Positions 13,278 through 25,608 of a stretch of 64,000 nt of DNA are shown one piece after another. Origin of the DNA: Adineta ricciae (lineage: Eukaryota > Rotifera > Eurotatoria > Adinetida > Adinetidae). The position numbers were made by a program, and so were the translations under genes. The notes beneath the pieces are model-generated. The model searched no databases. It was not told where the DNA came from and saw only the letters and a list, made by a program, of their open reading frames with translations. The stretch's first letter is position 1, and each line of letters opens with the position of its first letter. Where the stretch lies: NCBI GenBank assembly GCA_905250025.1, contig CAJNOJ010000236.1:62001-126000 (forward strand). The letters are read 5' to 3'.

Positions 13278-15374
13278 TCAGGGTGGCTCTTCGCGTTTCC
13301 ATTGAATTTTAGTGAAATCATCCGTGTTAGCCTTGACTAACATTTCCGTATCGTTATTCATGATCAATTCTTGGGCGACATGTAGCGCTTGAGTTCGACC
13401 AGTTATGAAAGCTCCCGTTACAGTTGAATAATACCGAGTATGGGTGTGTTCACCCGCAAAAAATACTCGTGACTAAAAATGATAGGAATGTTATCGAAAG
13501 AAGAAGAGAGAGAAGAGCAGAGAGGTTTAAATAAGAAAGTTTTATCAAACCTAGTACGACTTTTTTTTGTCTTCTTCATCGTCATCATGGGAACAGAAGC
13601 TAGATAAATAAACAACAACAGACCGATTAACAAAAAGCGTATTCAACAATTCTTAGGTTAAGAAGGATGATTCATCCCAAGATATCGTCTACCTTCGCCT
13701 CGTCATCGTGTGTTATCCATAAATCGGTTTCTGCTCTTCTGAGAGACTACTAAAAGAACTTCAAGTAGAAACATATGATTACGAGCTTCTTTTACAAGAG
13801 ATTTGTTTTCATCGTTTGAAAAAACACCTACCTTATTGTGAACGGTCAGCGGTTTGGCCAAATCGCGAATATGTTGCCAAGATGAAGCACCGACAGGGAC
13901 ATATGAATATGAACCTTTGGAGCATGGATTGGAAAACCATTGTGTTCTATGAAAAAAGAAAAATCATTGCAGTGCATCGTTGCGCATCAAGATTTTGTTT
14001 TACTTACCGAACGACTTTACTCGGTGTTGGTATATCGTTGTTTTTTAATGATTTCCGAAATAAATTTGTTAAGACATCGCCGATATATATTTCATCCAAT
14101 TGTTCACAGAAGATAGCTTCATCGCCCGTTATCCAGCATAGTAAAACGTTGTCGTACACCTTTTGAAACAAGAAAATCTTCTTGTACCATTCTTTTTTTA
14201 TATCCAATGTTTCATGTTCTCGATCATATACAATAGCCAACGAGTCTCCATCGAAGAAATCCAATTGATCATAAAATAGGTAGATCTTATCGACAGTGCC
14301 CATATCCATCTTCTGGATGGCTTCGGTTTTCCATACTAAAATAATTTTTGTTTACGATGATCACGAAGTGTTTTCATTGATTTACCTGGTAATGCAGGAG
14401 TAAACAATGATTTATAACTCCATTTCATAACCGCTAACGGGATAGTACAGATAACATAATCACATTCGTAGATGTTGCCATTTGCGCATGTGATTCGCAC
14501 CTGATTGTTGGTGTCCCATTCGATGTTTTCAACAAATTGTTCGAATACAATCCAATCTTGTGGTATTTGAGCACGTAAATAACGAATCAATGTTGAATAA
14601 CCACATGGAAATTCCATGTCAGGACCTTTTGGCCGTTGGTATGAGCCAAATTCGGAGTATGAAACTTGTTCCATCGATTGACAACCACATTCGCCGGTTT
14701 CTTGATCGAATCTACAACGAAAAGAAAGGATTTGTCATAACAATGGGCTGCGGAAAGCTGCACCGTACCTTCGTTGAAGTAGTTTGAGTTTCAGGCAACG
14801 TGTTTCTTGATCAGCGCCATTTTGGTTGAGAAAATTTTCGAATTTTTCCAAGAAAACCTTTTGAATACTGGTGGACGATATTTGTGTATTGTTTTGTTGT
14901 TGAAATTCGAATAGATCACGTGTATTTTGTAACAAACTTTCGAAAAATTGATCGACTTCATGATGTAATTCGCTGGAGATTTGGGTGCCGTTTTCGTCGA
15001 CACATGTACCAATATCAAAATTCAAAATGGTTCCCGTGTGGGAGGGGAAATTTTCGCGTTGAGCTAATTCATAAACAGGATTTTCTTGTAAGCCATGCAT
15101 CCAACATGCGCCCATTTCTAAGGGCTTAGAGGAATTTTGGTCCAAGTATTCGGTGAGGATGCGGCCACCGATACGATTGGAACCTTCCAGAATTAAAACG
15201 GACTTACATCCGGATTGATACAATTGGTATGCCGCTGATAAACCGGCTGTACCAGAACCAATAACTATTGTTTGACGATATTGAATAATCTATTGAGGAG
15301 AGAAAAAGAGAGAGGAAGGTAACGGAGAAGATCATCTACCATGAACTTACCGGATTTTGATCGGCCGTTGACAT
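13278..15374 (-). CDS. FAD-dependent amine oxidase (spermine/polyamine oxidase-like)
   Basis: Flavoenzyme that oxidises polyamines or related amines, producing H2O2. Six exons read on the minus strand: 15374-15351, 15289-14769, 14711-14386, 14335-14008, 13946-13832 and 13472-13278. They give 502 residues, close to PAOX/SMOX length. The dinucleotide-binding motif is VIGSGTAGLSAAYQL, followed by EGSNRIGGRI. GACWMHG, CTIPLAVMKW, GTVDKIYL and YSYVPVGASSWQHI are family blocks. The C-terminal FAD motif is FFAGEHTHTRYYSTVTGAFI. No signal peptide is visible and the N terminus is short, so it is probably cytosolic or peroxisomal. Intron 5 (359 bp) is unusually long. The stop TGA (13280-13278) is followed in the same frame by 68 open codons. 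Confidence 0.88.
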
Positions 15375-16307
15375 GTTCGCAAGTCAACAATGAATTATAC
15401 GTAGGAATAGGAACCGCCACTTCTAAGTCTGGCGTGAATGCGGAGATTCTTGTCTAAAAATAGGACAAAGAATGTTTCAGTTTTTATGTTTTATCTGATA
15501 CCGGCTACTCCTTATATACACTGATATATTTTCTTCTGTGTGAATTAAGTCCATATGACGCGAGAAAAACAAAGGGGGGAGGGAGAATGTGATGGGGTGA
15601 AAGTCGCATGATGGCATGTGAATAGCACGAAGTGAAGTCGTGAGAGTAAAGAATCGATATTTTTTGGGTGTGTGAAGCAATTTATCAATATATCTCTTAA
15701 ACGAATATTAGCTTATTCATAAATAATGATTGTTTCCAGACTCTTTTACAATACGTCATTTGAATCGACGAAAAAAGAAAGAAGCGAAATTGCGCAGAAT
15801 CATGTTACTTATATATGATATCATTTGAAAAGAATGTTATGTTAAATGATAGGAAATTTCTTCTCGAAAGAACTTTGTACGATGAAGGAATAATCTTACG
15901 CAAGAAAGAGAAAAACAAATCATGTGACGCAGTTGTTTATTATTTCTTTCAATCTGAGTGGTATACTCAAGGCTCTTCTATCGTCATGAACAGGACAAAG
16001 AGGAACGCATACTAATAATCGAAATTTTAATCCCATCTATAGATGGCGGTAATTCCCACTTGAACTGCTCTAGTTGAATTCTACTTGAATATGAACTGAT
16101 GAATTTTTCTTCAAGTGATAAAATTTCAAATTAAATCCAAAGGAGAAATTTAGTGACTTTTTAGCAGTTTTACAAAAGACAAAGAATAGATGTCACGAAT
16201 TGCATTAAACAAAGACCAGAATTGTAAAGTACAGATACAGACATTACATTCATTTGTATCGAAAAATCATTCTAATCAAATCTAATAATTCTTCAAAAGA
16301 AACTAAT
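15375..16307. other. intergenic region between divergent genes
   Basis: Separates the minus-strand amine oxidase from the plus-strand MDC1-like gene, so it probably holds both promoters. Open frames in it are short, biased toward F/S/K and lack homologous motifs. No RNA gene was recognised. Confidence 0.5.
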
Positions 16308-19300
16308 ATGACAGACCTTGATAACACACAAATTATTCCGGCAGATGAAAGTCTTTCACATGACTCCTCAATAGTTAATACCGTACGTTTATTCTTTGTC
16401 GTTGAATTTCGCACGAAATTTTCTCTATCTAGGAAGCCTCACTGAAAATTATCAGTGGTGCGGATTCTAATACCTATCAAATAGGAAGTAAGTATCTCAA
16501 CTATAAAAACGACAGCTCTATCTTTATTTCTCTATAGAAGAAACAATTATTGGCAGATCTAGTCCATCAGATTTAGTTATTTCAGCTCCAGTAAGGAATT
16601 TTATGGACAAATTTCATACATTTTTTTATTTGTTTTTGTTTTTCTTAGTCTCTGTCTAAGCAACACGCAAAAGTGACTTTTAGTAATGGACAATACTTCA
16701 TTACTGATCTCGGTAGTAGTAATAAAACATTTCAGAACAAAGTATGACAATTCTCTTAAAATTTTGGGGGAAATATTTTCAACCTTGTAGGTTCAACTGC
16801 AACCGAATGTTTGCTATGCTTTGCACAATGACGATGAAATCAAATTAGGTGACATTATCTGTATATTTCAAGAACAAACGCAAACGAGTAAAAATGTAAG
16901 TATAGATTTCTCAATGGAAGATGTAGTAGCTAATAAACATTATTGAAGACATTGTCTGAACCAACATATCAAAGTTATGTACCTGCTGTGAACACTCTTG
17001 TTGAAGAGGATTCACCATGGCCATTGGATGATGATATACCTTCTCCGGTATGAAAAATGAGTAGTTGTGTGATTGTTTTCACTTTTAATCTCTGCTTGAG
17101 TTGATCTTTTGATCGATATTTCAATTGATTTTTGTATTTATTTTTCTTAGATTGTTACAGAAACAAATGTTGATGCTATTCGTAAGCAGATTTGATATTG
17201 TCGGCTGTGATTCATGACATTATTTGTCTTTTAGCATCTACACAAACAATATCCGATTCGTACGATGATCAAGAACCAACACAACCGATGAAAATTTGGA
17301 ATGGAAACAATCATAATACAAATCGTATGTACTAAAATTCGATCTCACTGTCATGAATTACTCTTGTTTGCTTTAGGACTTAGTCGAGCAAGTATGAAAA
17401 GTAAGGAGCGAAGTTCTTCGAAATCCTTTTTTTTTCATATGTTTTCTTGTCTTTAGGTTCCGAAGATGTGGTACCGAAACAAAATGGCAACGCCGATATA
17501 CCATCATCAAATCAATCTTCATCATTAATTTCATCAACTGTACCAAACAATATTCACGATGATGATAGTTTAGTCATTGGTGCAGCAACATTACCGACAG
17601 CTGCATCTCTTCATATTGAACCAACACAAATCAATAACGAGGATCAACTGGAGATTATCTCATCATCGCAAACAAAGAGAGTCGTTGATGAAGACATTGG
17701 TACAGTTACAGCAGTTGAGACAACGACAACCACAACGTTGGTAGTTGCTGAAGTTGAAATTGAAAATACGCAAGCATATGATCTTCAACCAACCGGTGAA
17801 GTTAGCACTTCAGGTAATCCAGTAGCAGATACTCAACCATACGAACTTGAAACCGAGCAAATCGTAACCGATGTGATCGAAACGAAACGTGAAGAAGTTC
17901 ACAAAGTTGTCATTAGTGGTGATACAATGGTTGAAGAAATTACAACGACTACAATGAAAACTACGACCACCATCGAAAATAATAACCTACCAACAGATAC
18001 ATTAGCTTATGAACTTCAACCAAATACGGACGAAGTCACAACTACGATGACGACGACGACGACAACAACAACAACCGAAACAACGACAGAAACTCTTGTG
18101 AAGAATAATGATTTACCAGTTCAAACTTTAGCATACGATCTTCAACCAACTGATCAACAGATTAATCTTGATGCAACTGCACCTGCTGTATGTACTGATA
18201 CACAAGAATATAGTCTTGATGAAGAAATGAATAACTCATCACCAAGACCAGCTTCAGAAACGTTGGAAGTCGTACCTGTATCACAATTAGTTGAGGAACT
18301 TAAAGATGCAGAGAAGAATACGGATGATACAATACCCAAACAACATGTTGAAGTCACGATTGATCCACATGTAGGTATAGAAGCTGCAACAGATGGACAA
18401 ATGGAAACAGATCAACCGGGTAAGATAGTATTTGAGAGAGTGTGATTAATTTAAGCGTTGTCGTTGCTTTTCTTTAAAGAACAATCATCTGTCGATGAAC
18501 AACGAAAAGGCGAAGCGGAAATTTCTGATGCAGCGACTGTTGATGCAACACAGCAAATGGAACCAACCAGCAAAGTAAATTAGATCTGAATATGTGAAAT
18601 AAATAGTCTTGTTTTCTTTTTCGATGATGAATAGAAACAAGAAGCGGCAGCATCCGTTGAATCAAGTACGATGCTTCTCGTTTAAGTGAAGAAAGAAATG
18701 ATTATTCGTTCTTTTTAGCTGCATCAACGCCAGAAGAAACACCGCTCTCTATCCCTGAAAGTGAAGAAAATCAACAAGAAGATGAAGCAGAAGAAGGTGA
18801 AGAAACTTCAAGTTCCACTCCTGCCCAATGTGGTATTTCGCGACGAGGATCTCGCCGCGGTCGAGGTCGACGTAGCGGTTCTATACGAGGTCGTCCTGCC
18901 AGTACACGCACACCGAGCACCCGTCGTAGTGGTAATTTGCAACAATCGACTAATGATGAGGTCAATAGTGCGCCACCAGAAGAATCGGTGGACACCGAAG
19001 CTGAAAAAGCTGCTAAAACACCAGACGTGGAACAAAAACCCAACGAACTCAAGTCAAATACATCTATCTCTGATACGCAACCTGCAGATGATTCAGCATC
19101 TAGTCAAACGAATACTGGCTCAAACATTCGAGTGTCTGGTAAAATACAAGTTTATTTTATGTACATTAATATCTATTTTCTTTTTCTCAGCTCGAATCAA
19201 AGCTCGCGCATCAAGTGGTCGAAATCGTCAGTTTCCATACACTGATGACTATGTCGATTTAGATGATCTCGAAAAACAATCCAAATCTTCAAGCACACCA

Positions 19301-20556
19301 CAAACACCAGCGCCAACGACAACAGGACGCCGTTCAACTCGAGGTGGACGCAGTTCGTCTGCCCCACAAAAGCGAATCAGTCTTCGTCAACAACCCATCG
19401 ATGCCTCCGAAAGTCCAGATGAAAAATCTGCGAAAACAAAAGAGACTACCGATGTCTACGATCAAATGGATACCGGTGGTGAAAATGAAGAACCAGATCT
19501 CTCGACACGGTCAATCGGACGAAAACGAAAGAGTTTAACACCTGTGACATCTACTGCTTCAAACACCACGAAACGAACGTATGTACTACGAAGTACAATG
19601 TTAGCGAACGTATAATTACTGTGTATATTTCTAGTCGCGGAGCAACACCACAAAGTGCATCCGTGGCGAATACACGTCGTAGTCAACCATCAGACGCTGA
19701 TCTGTCAGCATCTACCAATACTATTACTCCAAAACGTGGCCGAAAATCAACAAAAACAGCAACTTCAACCGAAAAATCGTCCGAGGAAGCAAGCACTTCT
19801 ACTGACCGACCTGTTCGAATAGCTCTCAGTAGCCATTTAGTAAGAAACTTCTTCTTTTTTTTCCCTTAAAAATGAATTCTTCAATTTTAGAATTTCGATC
19901 AAAATCATCTGGTGACATTACGTAAACTAGGTTTCGAGATCATGGATGAATCATGTCATGTTGATGCACTTGTTGTCGATCGTATCAGGCGTACGAAAAA
20001 GTTCTTCATGTGCCTCGCACGTGGTGCACATATCTTATCACCAACATGGATTGAAGCGATGATTAAAGAAAATCGTTACATTCCCTATGAGAAATATTAT
20101 CTCGAAGATACAACTGCTGAAACACGTTATGGCTTTCAACTACGCGAAAGTGTTCGCTTGGCGAAACAACGTCCAATCTTTGAAAATTACAAATTCTTCT
20201 GCTCAAAAGATACGTCGCCACCCTATGACGATCTGAAAGATATTGTAGAAGCTGCCGGTGGAAAATTTATCGAGAAAATTAATATGACAAAACCAGGAAA
20301 AGATTTAATTTGTATTGTTGCACAAGTACATAAAAACGAATATGAAGATTTATACAAAAAGGGAGTGCCGATTGTCAGTGAAGAATTCGCTCTCAGTGGC
20401 ATCTCTAAGCAGAAACTTGATTTTGAACCGTAAGTTCCATTGATTTTCATTCGAATAACTTCTACTTGTTTTCTTTTCTCTCTCTCTCTCTCATTGCATA
20501 GATTTTCTTTATTTCAAAATACCGCATCTTCAGTTAAAACAACTGCAAGTAAATAG
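16308..20556 (+). CDS. MDC1-like DNA-damage mediator (FHA - TQxY repeats - tandem BRCT)
   Basis: Predicted nuclear scaffold that in animals binds gamma-H2AX through BRCT repeats and recruits RNF8 after ATM phosphorylation. Seventeen exons with consistent phase give 1106 residues. The FHA domain (about residues 42-125) has IIGRSSPSDL, LSKQHAKV and DLGSSNKTF. A Thr/Glu-rich middle carries TQAYDLQ, TQPYELE, TLAYELQ, TLAYDLQ and TQEYSLD at about residues 313, 333, 388, 430 and 455. A region rich in Arg, Gly and Ser (SRRGSRRGRGRR) follows. A C-terminal BRCT pair ends the protein, with ARGAHILSPTWIEAMI in the first and CSKDTSPP...EAAGGKFIE in the second. This order is that of MDC1. NBS1 also has FHA-BRCT but in a different arrangement. 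The C terminus is SVKTTASK. Confidence 0.85.
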
Positions 20557-20937
20557 GCAAGGAAAATCTTTTTGGATATGTATATAACCTATCTGTTTGT
20601 CATTTACATTTATTTTTGTTTTGTTTTGTTAAAAGAAGAAAAGCAGAGAGAAAATTGATGTGCTTGTGTGTTCTCTATTATTTTGTTTGTTGTATACTTT
20701 ATATTTTTGTCTATGATGAACTTCATTGATAAAGTAAAGTTGTCTTTTCTTTGTTATGTTTATTGGTCATATTATTTACCTTTTTTTTTCTCTCTCCTTT
20801 TGTCATCCAAATGAGCAAAAGAATCAACAAGAATGTTCTGTTCTATACTAAATAAATGATGGATATAAAAGGTTGTTTCTTATCAGCGAAAATCTTCTTT
20901 TCTATTTCATTTTTGATAGAAACATTCGAACACGCAA

Positions 20938-22892
20938 ATGGAAAAGTTACCCGTCGAAGTAAGTCTTTCATGAATGTACAATATACACCTAATCTTATAT
21001 TCTATATTTTAAAAAAGATATTTGATCTCATATTGGCACATCTGACACTATCCGATTGGAAATGTCTTCGTTTGACCAGTCGGACAATTTATAGTCGTCT
21101 ATCATCGTTTTCATCCTATTCACATCTACATTCGATTATTCTTTCACCAAAATCATCTTCTGGTCTTGCAGTTCTTGACAAAGCTACATCTTTCGAAGGT
21201 CTCGATCAATTATCAATATCAAACTTTAACTTTACAGAACTGAAAACCTTTTTACAAACATCTCCATCGTTCCGTTCTTGTCTTAACAATTTAACCAGTT
21301 TATCCTTTGCGAGTTCGACCACACTAATCGATTGTCGTGTTTTCTTTGACTTAATTTCCTGTTGTACATCGTTACAAAAACTCGATCTAAGTGATTACAA
21401 ATTCTTTTTCTTATCACACAATTTCTCTCAAAATACCAATATCTTTCCGTCGATCAAGCAGTTGAATTTGAATGGAAACACTCATCTATCGGACTATGCT
21501 TTTAATCATTTAATGAAAGCATTTCCAAATATCGAATCATTACATCTACTTGGCATTCCACTCCGATCGACATTGTGTACCGATGAAAATCGAACACTTC
21601 TGACATTTGAAAACATCTGTTCGTACGTTCAGAACCGTCAAGATTGTTTGAAAGCATTGACTATCTCGTTCGAACCATCCCTATCCTGTGATATACAGAT
21701 AAAACGCTTATTTTCAAGCACACCATCGAATTTGACTTATTTTTACATCGATGGAACATTGACAATATCAGCATTAAATCATCTTCTTGTTTTTCTCGAT
21801 AATCATCTTCAAATATTGATCGTCGGCCGGCTGAAACTTGATCATACAGGTTGTCAACCATTATTTTCCGCAATTAACGAATTTGCCACGAATTTAAAAC
21901 AACTTTGCGTATTTCTCAACCCGCCCATGAAGTTTTCGATAACACAACAAAACAAGAAATTCTTTCCAGGTAATAAAATCTTCTCAAACTGTTCCCTTAG
22001 ACTTGCTCATTTCTATTTAGTTCTTGCTCCGTCATCGGATATATCTTTATCATCCTTGAAGCAATTGACTGATCTGGATATTCAAACATTATATCCATTA
22101 ACCGAAGTCGATCTAATGAATTTGTTTCAAGATAAATTATACCATTTGAAAAAACTTGCCCTTCCAAGAAATACAACAGATGATGTAATACAACAGATAT
22201 GCACCCAATCATCTTTTGTGCTCTCATTAACGCATCTGAATTTAAACAACTGTTCATCATTAACCAACCGTTCAATATTACTAATTAACAAGTATTTAAC
22301 CTCGCTAGAAGAATTATCCATCAATGATAATATCAACATTAATGATTTTGCGTTTATTGGTGTATCGATATGTGGAATTGGCAAGTCGATTGAATGGCTT
22401 GATCAATTTTTGATAAATCGACAATTTATCGATGATTTACCAATATGGACTTATGTCATCACCCATCAAACACCATGTAAATGTCAATTACCTGTTTATA
22501 TATCATCATCATGCATAAAACTTCGTTTGAAAGATTTCAATTTCAATGACGATGAATACTCTGATCAAATACTGAGTATCTTAACCGGCCATAAACTCTT
22601 TCCGGAATATTTCTATTCGATAAATAAGTTAAAACATTTGAGAACATTAAAATTACGTCAATGTATTCAATTGACAAATCGATTGTTTCGTTTTGGTATT
22701 CGTTGTTTAACAAATTTAAAGCATTTGAATATAAGTTTATGTGAAAAGATCACCGATAAAAACCTTGCGTTACTCGGTCTGGCCAGTCCGTCGATTGAAA
22801 CTATCGATTTAACGGGTTGTCATCGGATCAGTGAATATGGAAAACTTGTTTTAAAAGCAAATGCGAAACGAGTGAAGATTATTGATTATTAA
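20938..22892 (+). CDS. F-box/leucine-rich repeat protein (FBXL-like)
   Basis: Likely substrate receptor of an SCF ubiquitin ligase. Two exons: 20938-20958 (MEKLPVE) and 21018-22892, separated by a 59-bp intron, giving 631 residues. The join creates a good F-box start, LPVEIFDLILAHLTLSDW, followed by KCLRLTSRTIYSRL. The rest is leucine-rich repeats, clearest at the end, with LRTLKLRQC, LKHLNISLCEKITD and IETIDLTGCHRISE, the cysteine-containing type of the FBXL/AMN1 group. A longer open frame from 20856 runs through the intron but breaks the F-box, so it was not used. An acceptor-like AG (20918-20919) lies 18 nt before the ATG, and the MDC1-like stop is 381 bp upstream. The substrate is unknown. 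Confidence 0.83.
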
Positions 22893-23021
22893 ATTGGTTT
22901 TTTTTTCTCTTTTCTATTTTATGTACAATTGAAATGAGTTAATTTATAAATAGACATTTGTAATAATTATGTGTGTTCTTGCTGTTTTAGAGGATAATTT
23001 GATCTATTTTTCTTTGCAAAT

Positions 23022-23967
23022 ATGGTGAAAGTGATGATAAGTAATGTTGCAGTTCATAATAATCCAGCGAAGTTTCTATCAAATTATACATTCGAGATTA
23101 AATTCGAATGTTTAGAACAATTAACACAAGGTAATAGTAATTTCGGCGAATTTCTCTAAAACAAAGACAATCGTGGTTTGGATTTTGTAGAACTTGAATT
23201 CAAACTTGTTTATGTCGGCGATGCCAAAGAAGATAAACAAGATCAAGTGCTTGATGTTGTTGTTATCGACGCTGTTGCGCCAGGAACATATAAATTCGTC
23301 TTCGAAGTAGGAGATCTCTGAATACGAATGATTGTCAACGAATTTCCTTCCTTTGTTTTTACATCAAAGGCACCACCACCTGACCCAAAAAAGCTTCCAA
23401 ATGATAGTGATGTGGATGTTTCCGTTGTTCTTCTTTTGGCTTTGTATCGTAATCAAGAATTCGCACGCGTTGGTTATTATGTGTTTACAGAATACGATGA
23501 TCCCGAACTACGAGAAAATCCTCCAGTGAAAGTTGATTTTGAAAAGGCAGGATATACACTAATTGATAGATTAACGATAACTCAACGTTTTCTTTCAGTT
23601 GAATCGAAACATTGCTGTTGATGAACCTCGTGTAACGACATTTCCAATTGTCTGGGATGAACAACAATCAACAGACCAACTTGTCTTTGCTGAATTAACA
23701 GAAGAAGAAAAGAAGATGGCTGAAACGAATGAAGAATTAGAAATTTGTCATAGTTTAGAAAATGTCAATTGCACAAATGAAACACCAAGTGAACCGCAAC
23801 AAACCAACGAAAGCGAACCATCGACTGAACCGCTACCGCCAAAAACAACAACAACAGCAACAACAGAAGATATAACAAACGAAATGGAACCATCTGTTGA
23901 ACTTTCAACAGTAAATGAATCTGTTGTTCCAACTGAAACTTCGACTGCGATGGATGCTACTAATTAG
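23022..23967 (+). CDS. ASF1: histone chaperone ASF1
   Basis: Histone H3-H4 chaperone for replication-coupled and independent nucleosome assembly. Four exons: 23022-23130, 23191-23306, 23370-23546 and 23599-23967, giving 256 residues. The conserved core includes MVKVMISNVAV, FEIKFECLEQL, LEFKLVYVGDA, DQVLDVVVID, EFARVGYYVFTEY and LRENPPVK, then NRNIAVDEPRVTTFPI. Intron 3 has a GC donor (GC at 23547-23548) with a normal AG acceptor. Joining there restores the family sequence VDFEK-LNRNI. The tail after about residue 165 is acidic and rich in Ser, Thr, Pro and Gln, and is not conserved. An acceptor-like AG is 31 nt before the ATG. The gene lies 129 bp after the F-box gene. Confidence 0.95.
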
Positions 23968-24127
23968 ATAAAAATTCTTCTCATATTTTCTGTTTGTATA
24001 TTATGTAAAGATCTCCAAAGATGTTATTTTTCTTCTCTGTTCAATTTGATTGATAATATCAGATGATGACAAACTTGACAAAATAAAATGTATTCTTCTT
24101 TTTGTCTCCAATATCTATTCTAGATCG

Positions 24128-24635
24128 ATGTTCAGTTGCAGATATCTCCGCTTATCTCCGCTATCTCTTGTCATTCAACGACACTATTCAGTAACAAAAA
24201 CAGCGACTGGCCCGTCGGGTGCAGCTTTGAAACTTGGAGGTGGAGTAGCCAGTAAGTGCAAATCTTCATTCGAGTGTATTTGTATTCGAAAGAATGTTTT
24301 CGTATGTAGAGAAGGGTGCAGTGATTACAAGTACAGTTCAACAATACATCGAAGCTGAAACTGATCCGGAGAAATTAGTCAACTATTGCTGCGGACTCAA
24401 TTATAAGAAAGATCAACCACCGGTCGAAATCAAAGCTGATTCCACGTATCCAGAATGGTTGTTTGGCTTAGAAAAACTCGATAAAATCAGTTTGGATGAA
24501 CTGGATAAAGACACGTGGGAATATTGGACGAGGTATAATGAACAAGGAGAAGAATATCTTCGAGCCATCAATGAGAAACGTTTTCCCGAACGATATATTC
24601 CCACTTGGTTAAAAGAAATGCGACCCTTGTATTGA
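24128..24635 (+). CDS. MRPL54: mitochondrial large-subunit ribosomal protein mL54
   Basis: Component of the mitochondrial 39S ribosomal subunit. Two exons (24128-24251, 24310-24635) give 149 residues. The first about 25 residues (MFSCRYLRLSPLSLVIQRHY) form a basic amphipathic import signal. Diagnostic blocks are KKGAVITS, the segment CGLNYKKD..P.EIKAD, YPEWLFGL, and LDELDKDTWEYWTRYN. ASF1 ends 160 bp upstream, and an acceptor-like AG (24122-24123) lies 4 nt before this ATG, supporting the chosen start. Confidence 0.9.
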
Positions 24636-24690
24636 TATGGAATAGGCAAAGAAAAATTTAGTTCTAATTTCTGTTTTTTTTTGTTGTTTT

Positions 24691-24696
24691 AATAAA
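24691..24696 (+). terminator. AATAAA polyadenylation signal after mL54
   Basis: Hexamer 56 nt after the mL54 stop. No equivalently clean hexamer is seen between the MDC1-like, F-box, ASF1 and mL54 genes. Confidence 0.5.
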
Positions 24697-25206
24697 ATCA
24701 AACAAACACACGAACAGAGACGAATACATATGTGTAAGCATTTGCTTCTGTACAGAATTCATATCACAGATTGATGCTGCTTTGATGGCGTTGATTTTCC
24801 ATGTAATTTCAAACGAAACAACAAAGAAGAAAAGAAAAACAAATGAAAAATGTGCATTGAAATTGATTTGTATGATAAACCAATTGTCAACTATGGACGG
24901 AATAATGGCGAGTAGTTGATTTCTGCTTGGTAGTTTACGATGATCTTGTCTTCAGTGAATCACAACAATCAATAACACGACATTGAAAATAAGATACAAA
25001 GGAAAATGAGATCATTTATTACCTCTATGAATAGAGGAACAAATGATGGCTTATACTACATATTCACATCTGAAATAAAAGGACATTTAGCAAAAAAAGG
25101 TGTTAGTTTTCTTCTTTTCTCTTTTTTCTCGTTAAAAAATTTGACGATGAGGAAATAATTTAAGTTGATGTGAAATGAGAGAGAGGAATTTTTCAGTAAA
25201 GAGAAC

Positions 25207-25228
25207 GAGAGAGAGAGAGAGAGAGAGA
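25207..25228. repeat. (GA)n microsatellite
   Basis: Eleven uninterrupted GA units read directly from the sequence. Confidence 0.9.
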
Positions 25229-25590
25229 AGAGAATGACACTTATCACAAGCAGGCTCTTATGCAAATTGCTTATCGCACTCTTAGGTAATATCAGATGAT
25301 GAAACAAGGTTTACCTTGCTATCACTATCACTATTCTTCTTACCTCGGACTCTCTCCTTCGGAAGTATGCTTCGTTAGGTTGTCATCAAAGCGTTTTATT
25401 ATAATCTTCCTTCTTGTTCTAAACTTTATTGCTTAGATACTAAGAAAACAAAGACGAATAAAGAGAAATGAATAGATTGTTGATTGTTCTGTCGGAACGA
25501 GTTGTGTGTATGTATGCCTTTTCAAATAGAAACTGATTCCTTGCGATACGGTGCTAAGCAACTTTATTCGTGGACAGTAAGAAGAACGAT

Positions 25591-25608
25591 GACGACGACG
25601 ACGACGAC
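25591..25608. repeat. (GAC)6 microsatellite
   Basis: Six GAC units in non-coding DNA. Confidence 0.85.

Noticed and set aside
12961..13302. Separate minus-strand gene over the end of the amine oxidase (113-residue frame)
   Set aside because: Out of frame with the oxidase and its 68-codon extension, with no motifs and a low-complexity end; treated as chance.
13473..13831. Extra exon inside the 359-bp amine oxidase intron (RAETDLWITHDDEAK)
   Set aside because: No combination of GT donors and AG acceptors keeps it in phase, and the flanking exons join directly with family-like spacing.
18771..19052. Minus-strand open frames antisense to the MDC1-like gene
   Set aside because: Arg/Ser-rich shadows of the RG-rich and low-complexity coding sequence on the plus strand.
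20856..21017. Longer N terminus for the F-box protein from 20856
   Set aside because: It reads through a canonical 59-bp intron; splicing it gives LPVEIFDLILAHLTLSDW, the correct F-box.
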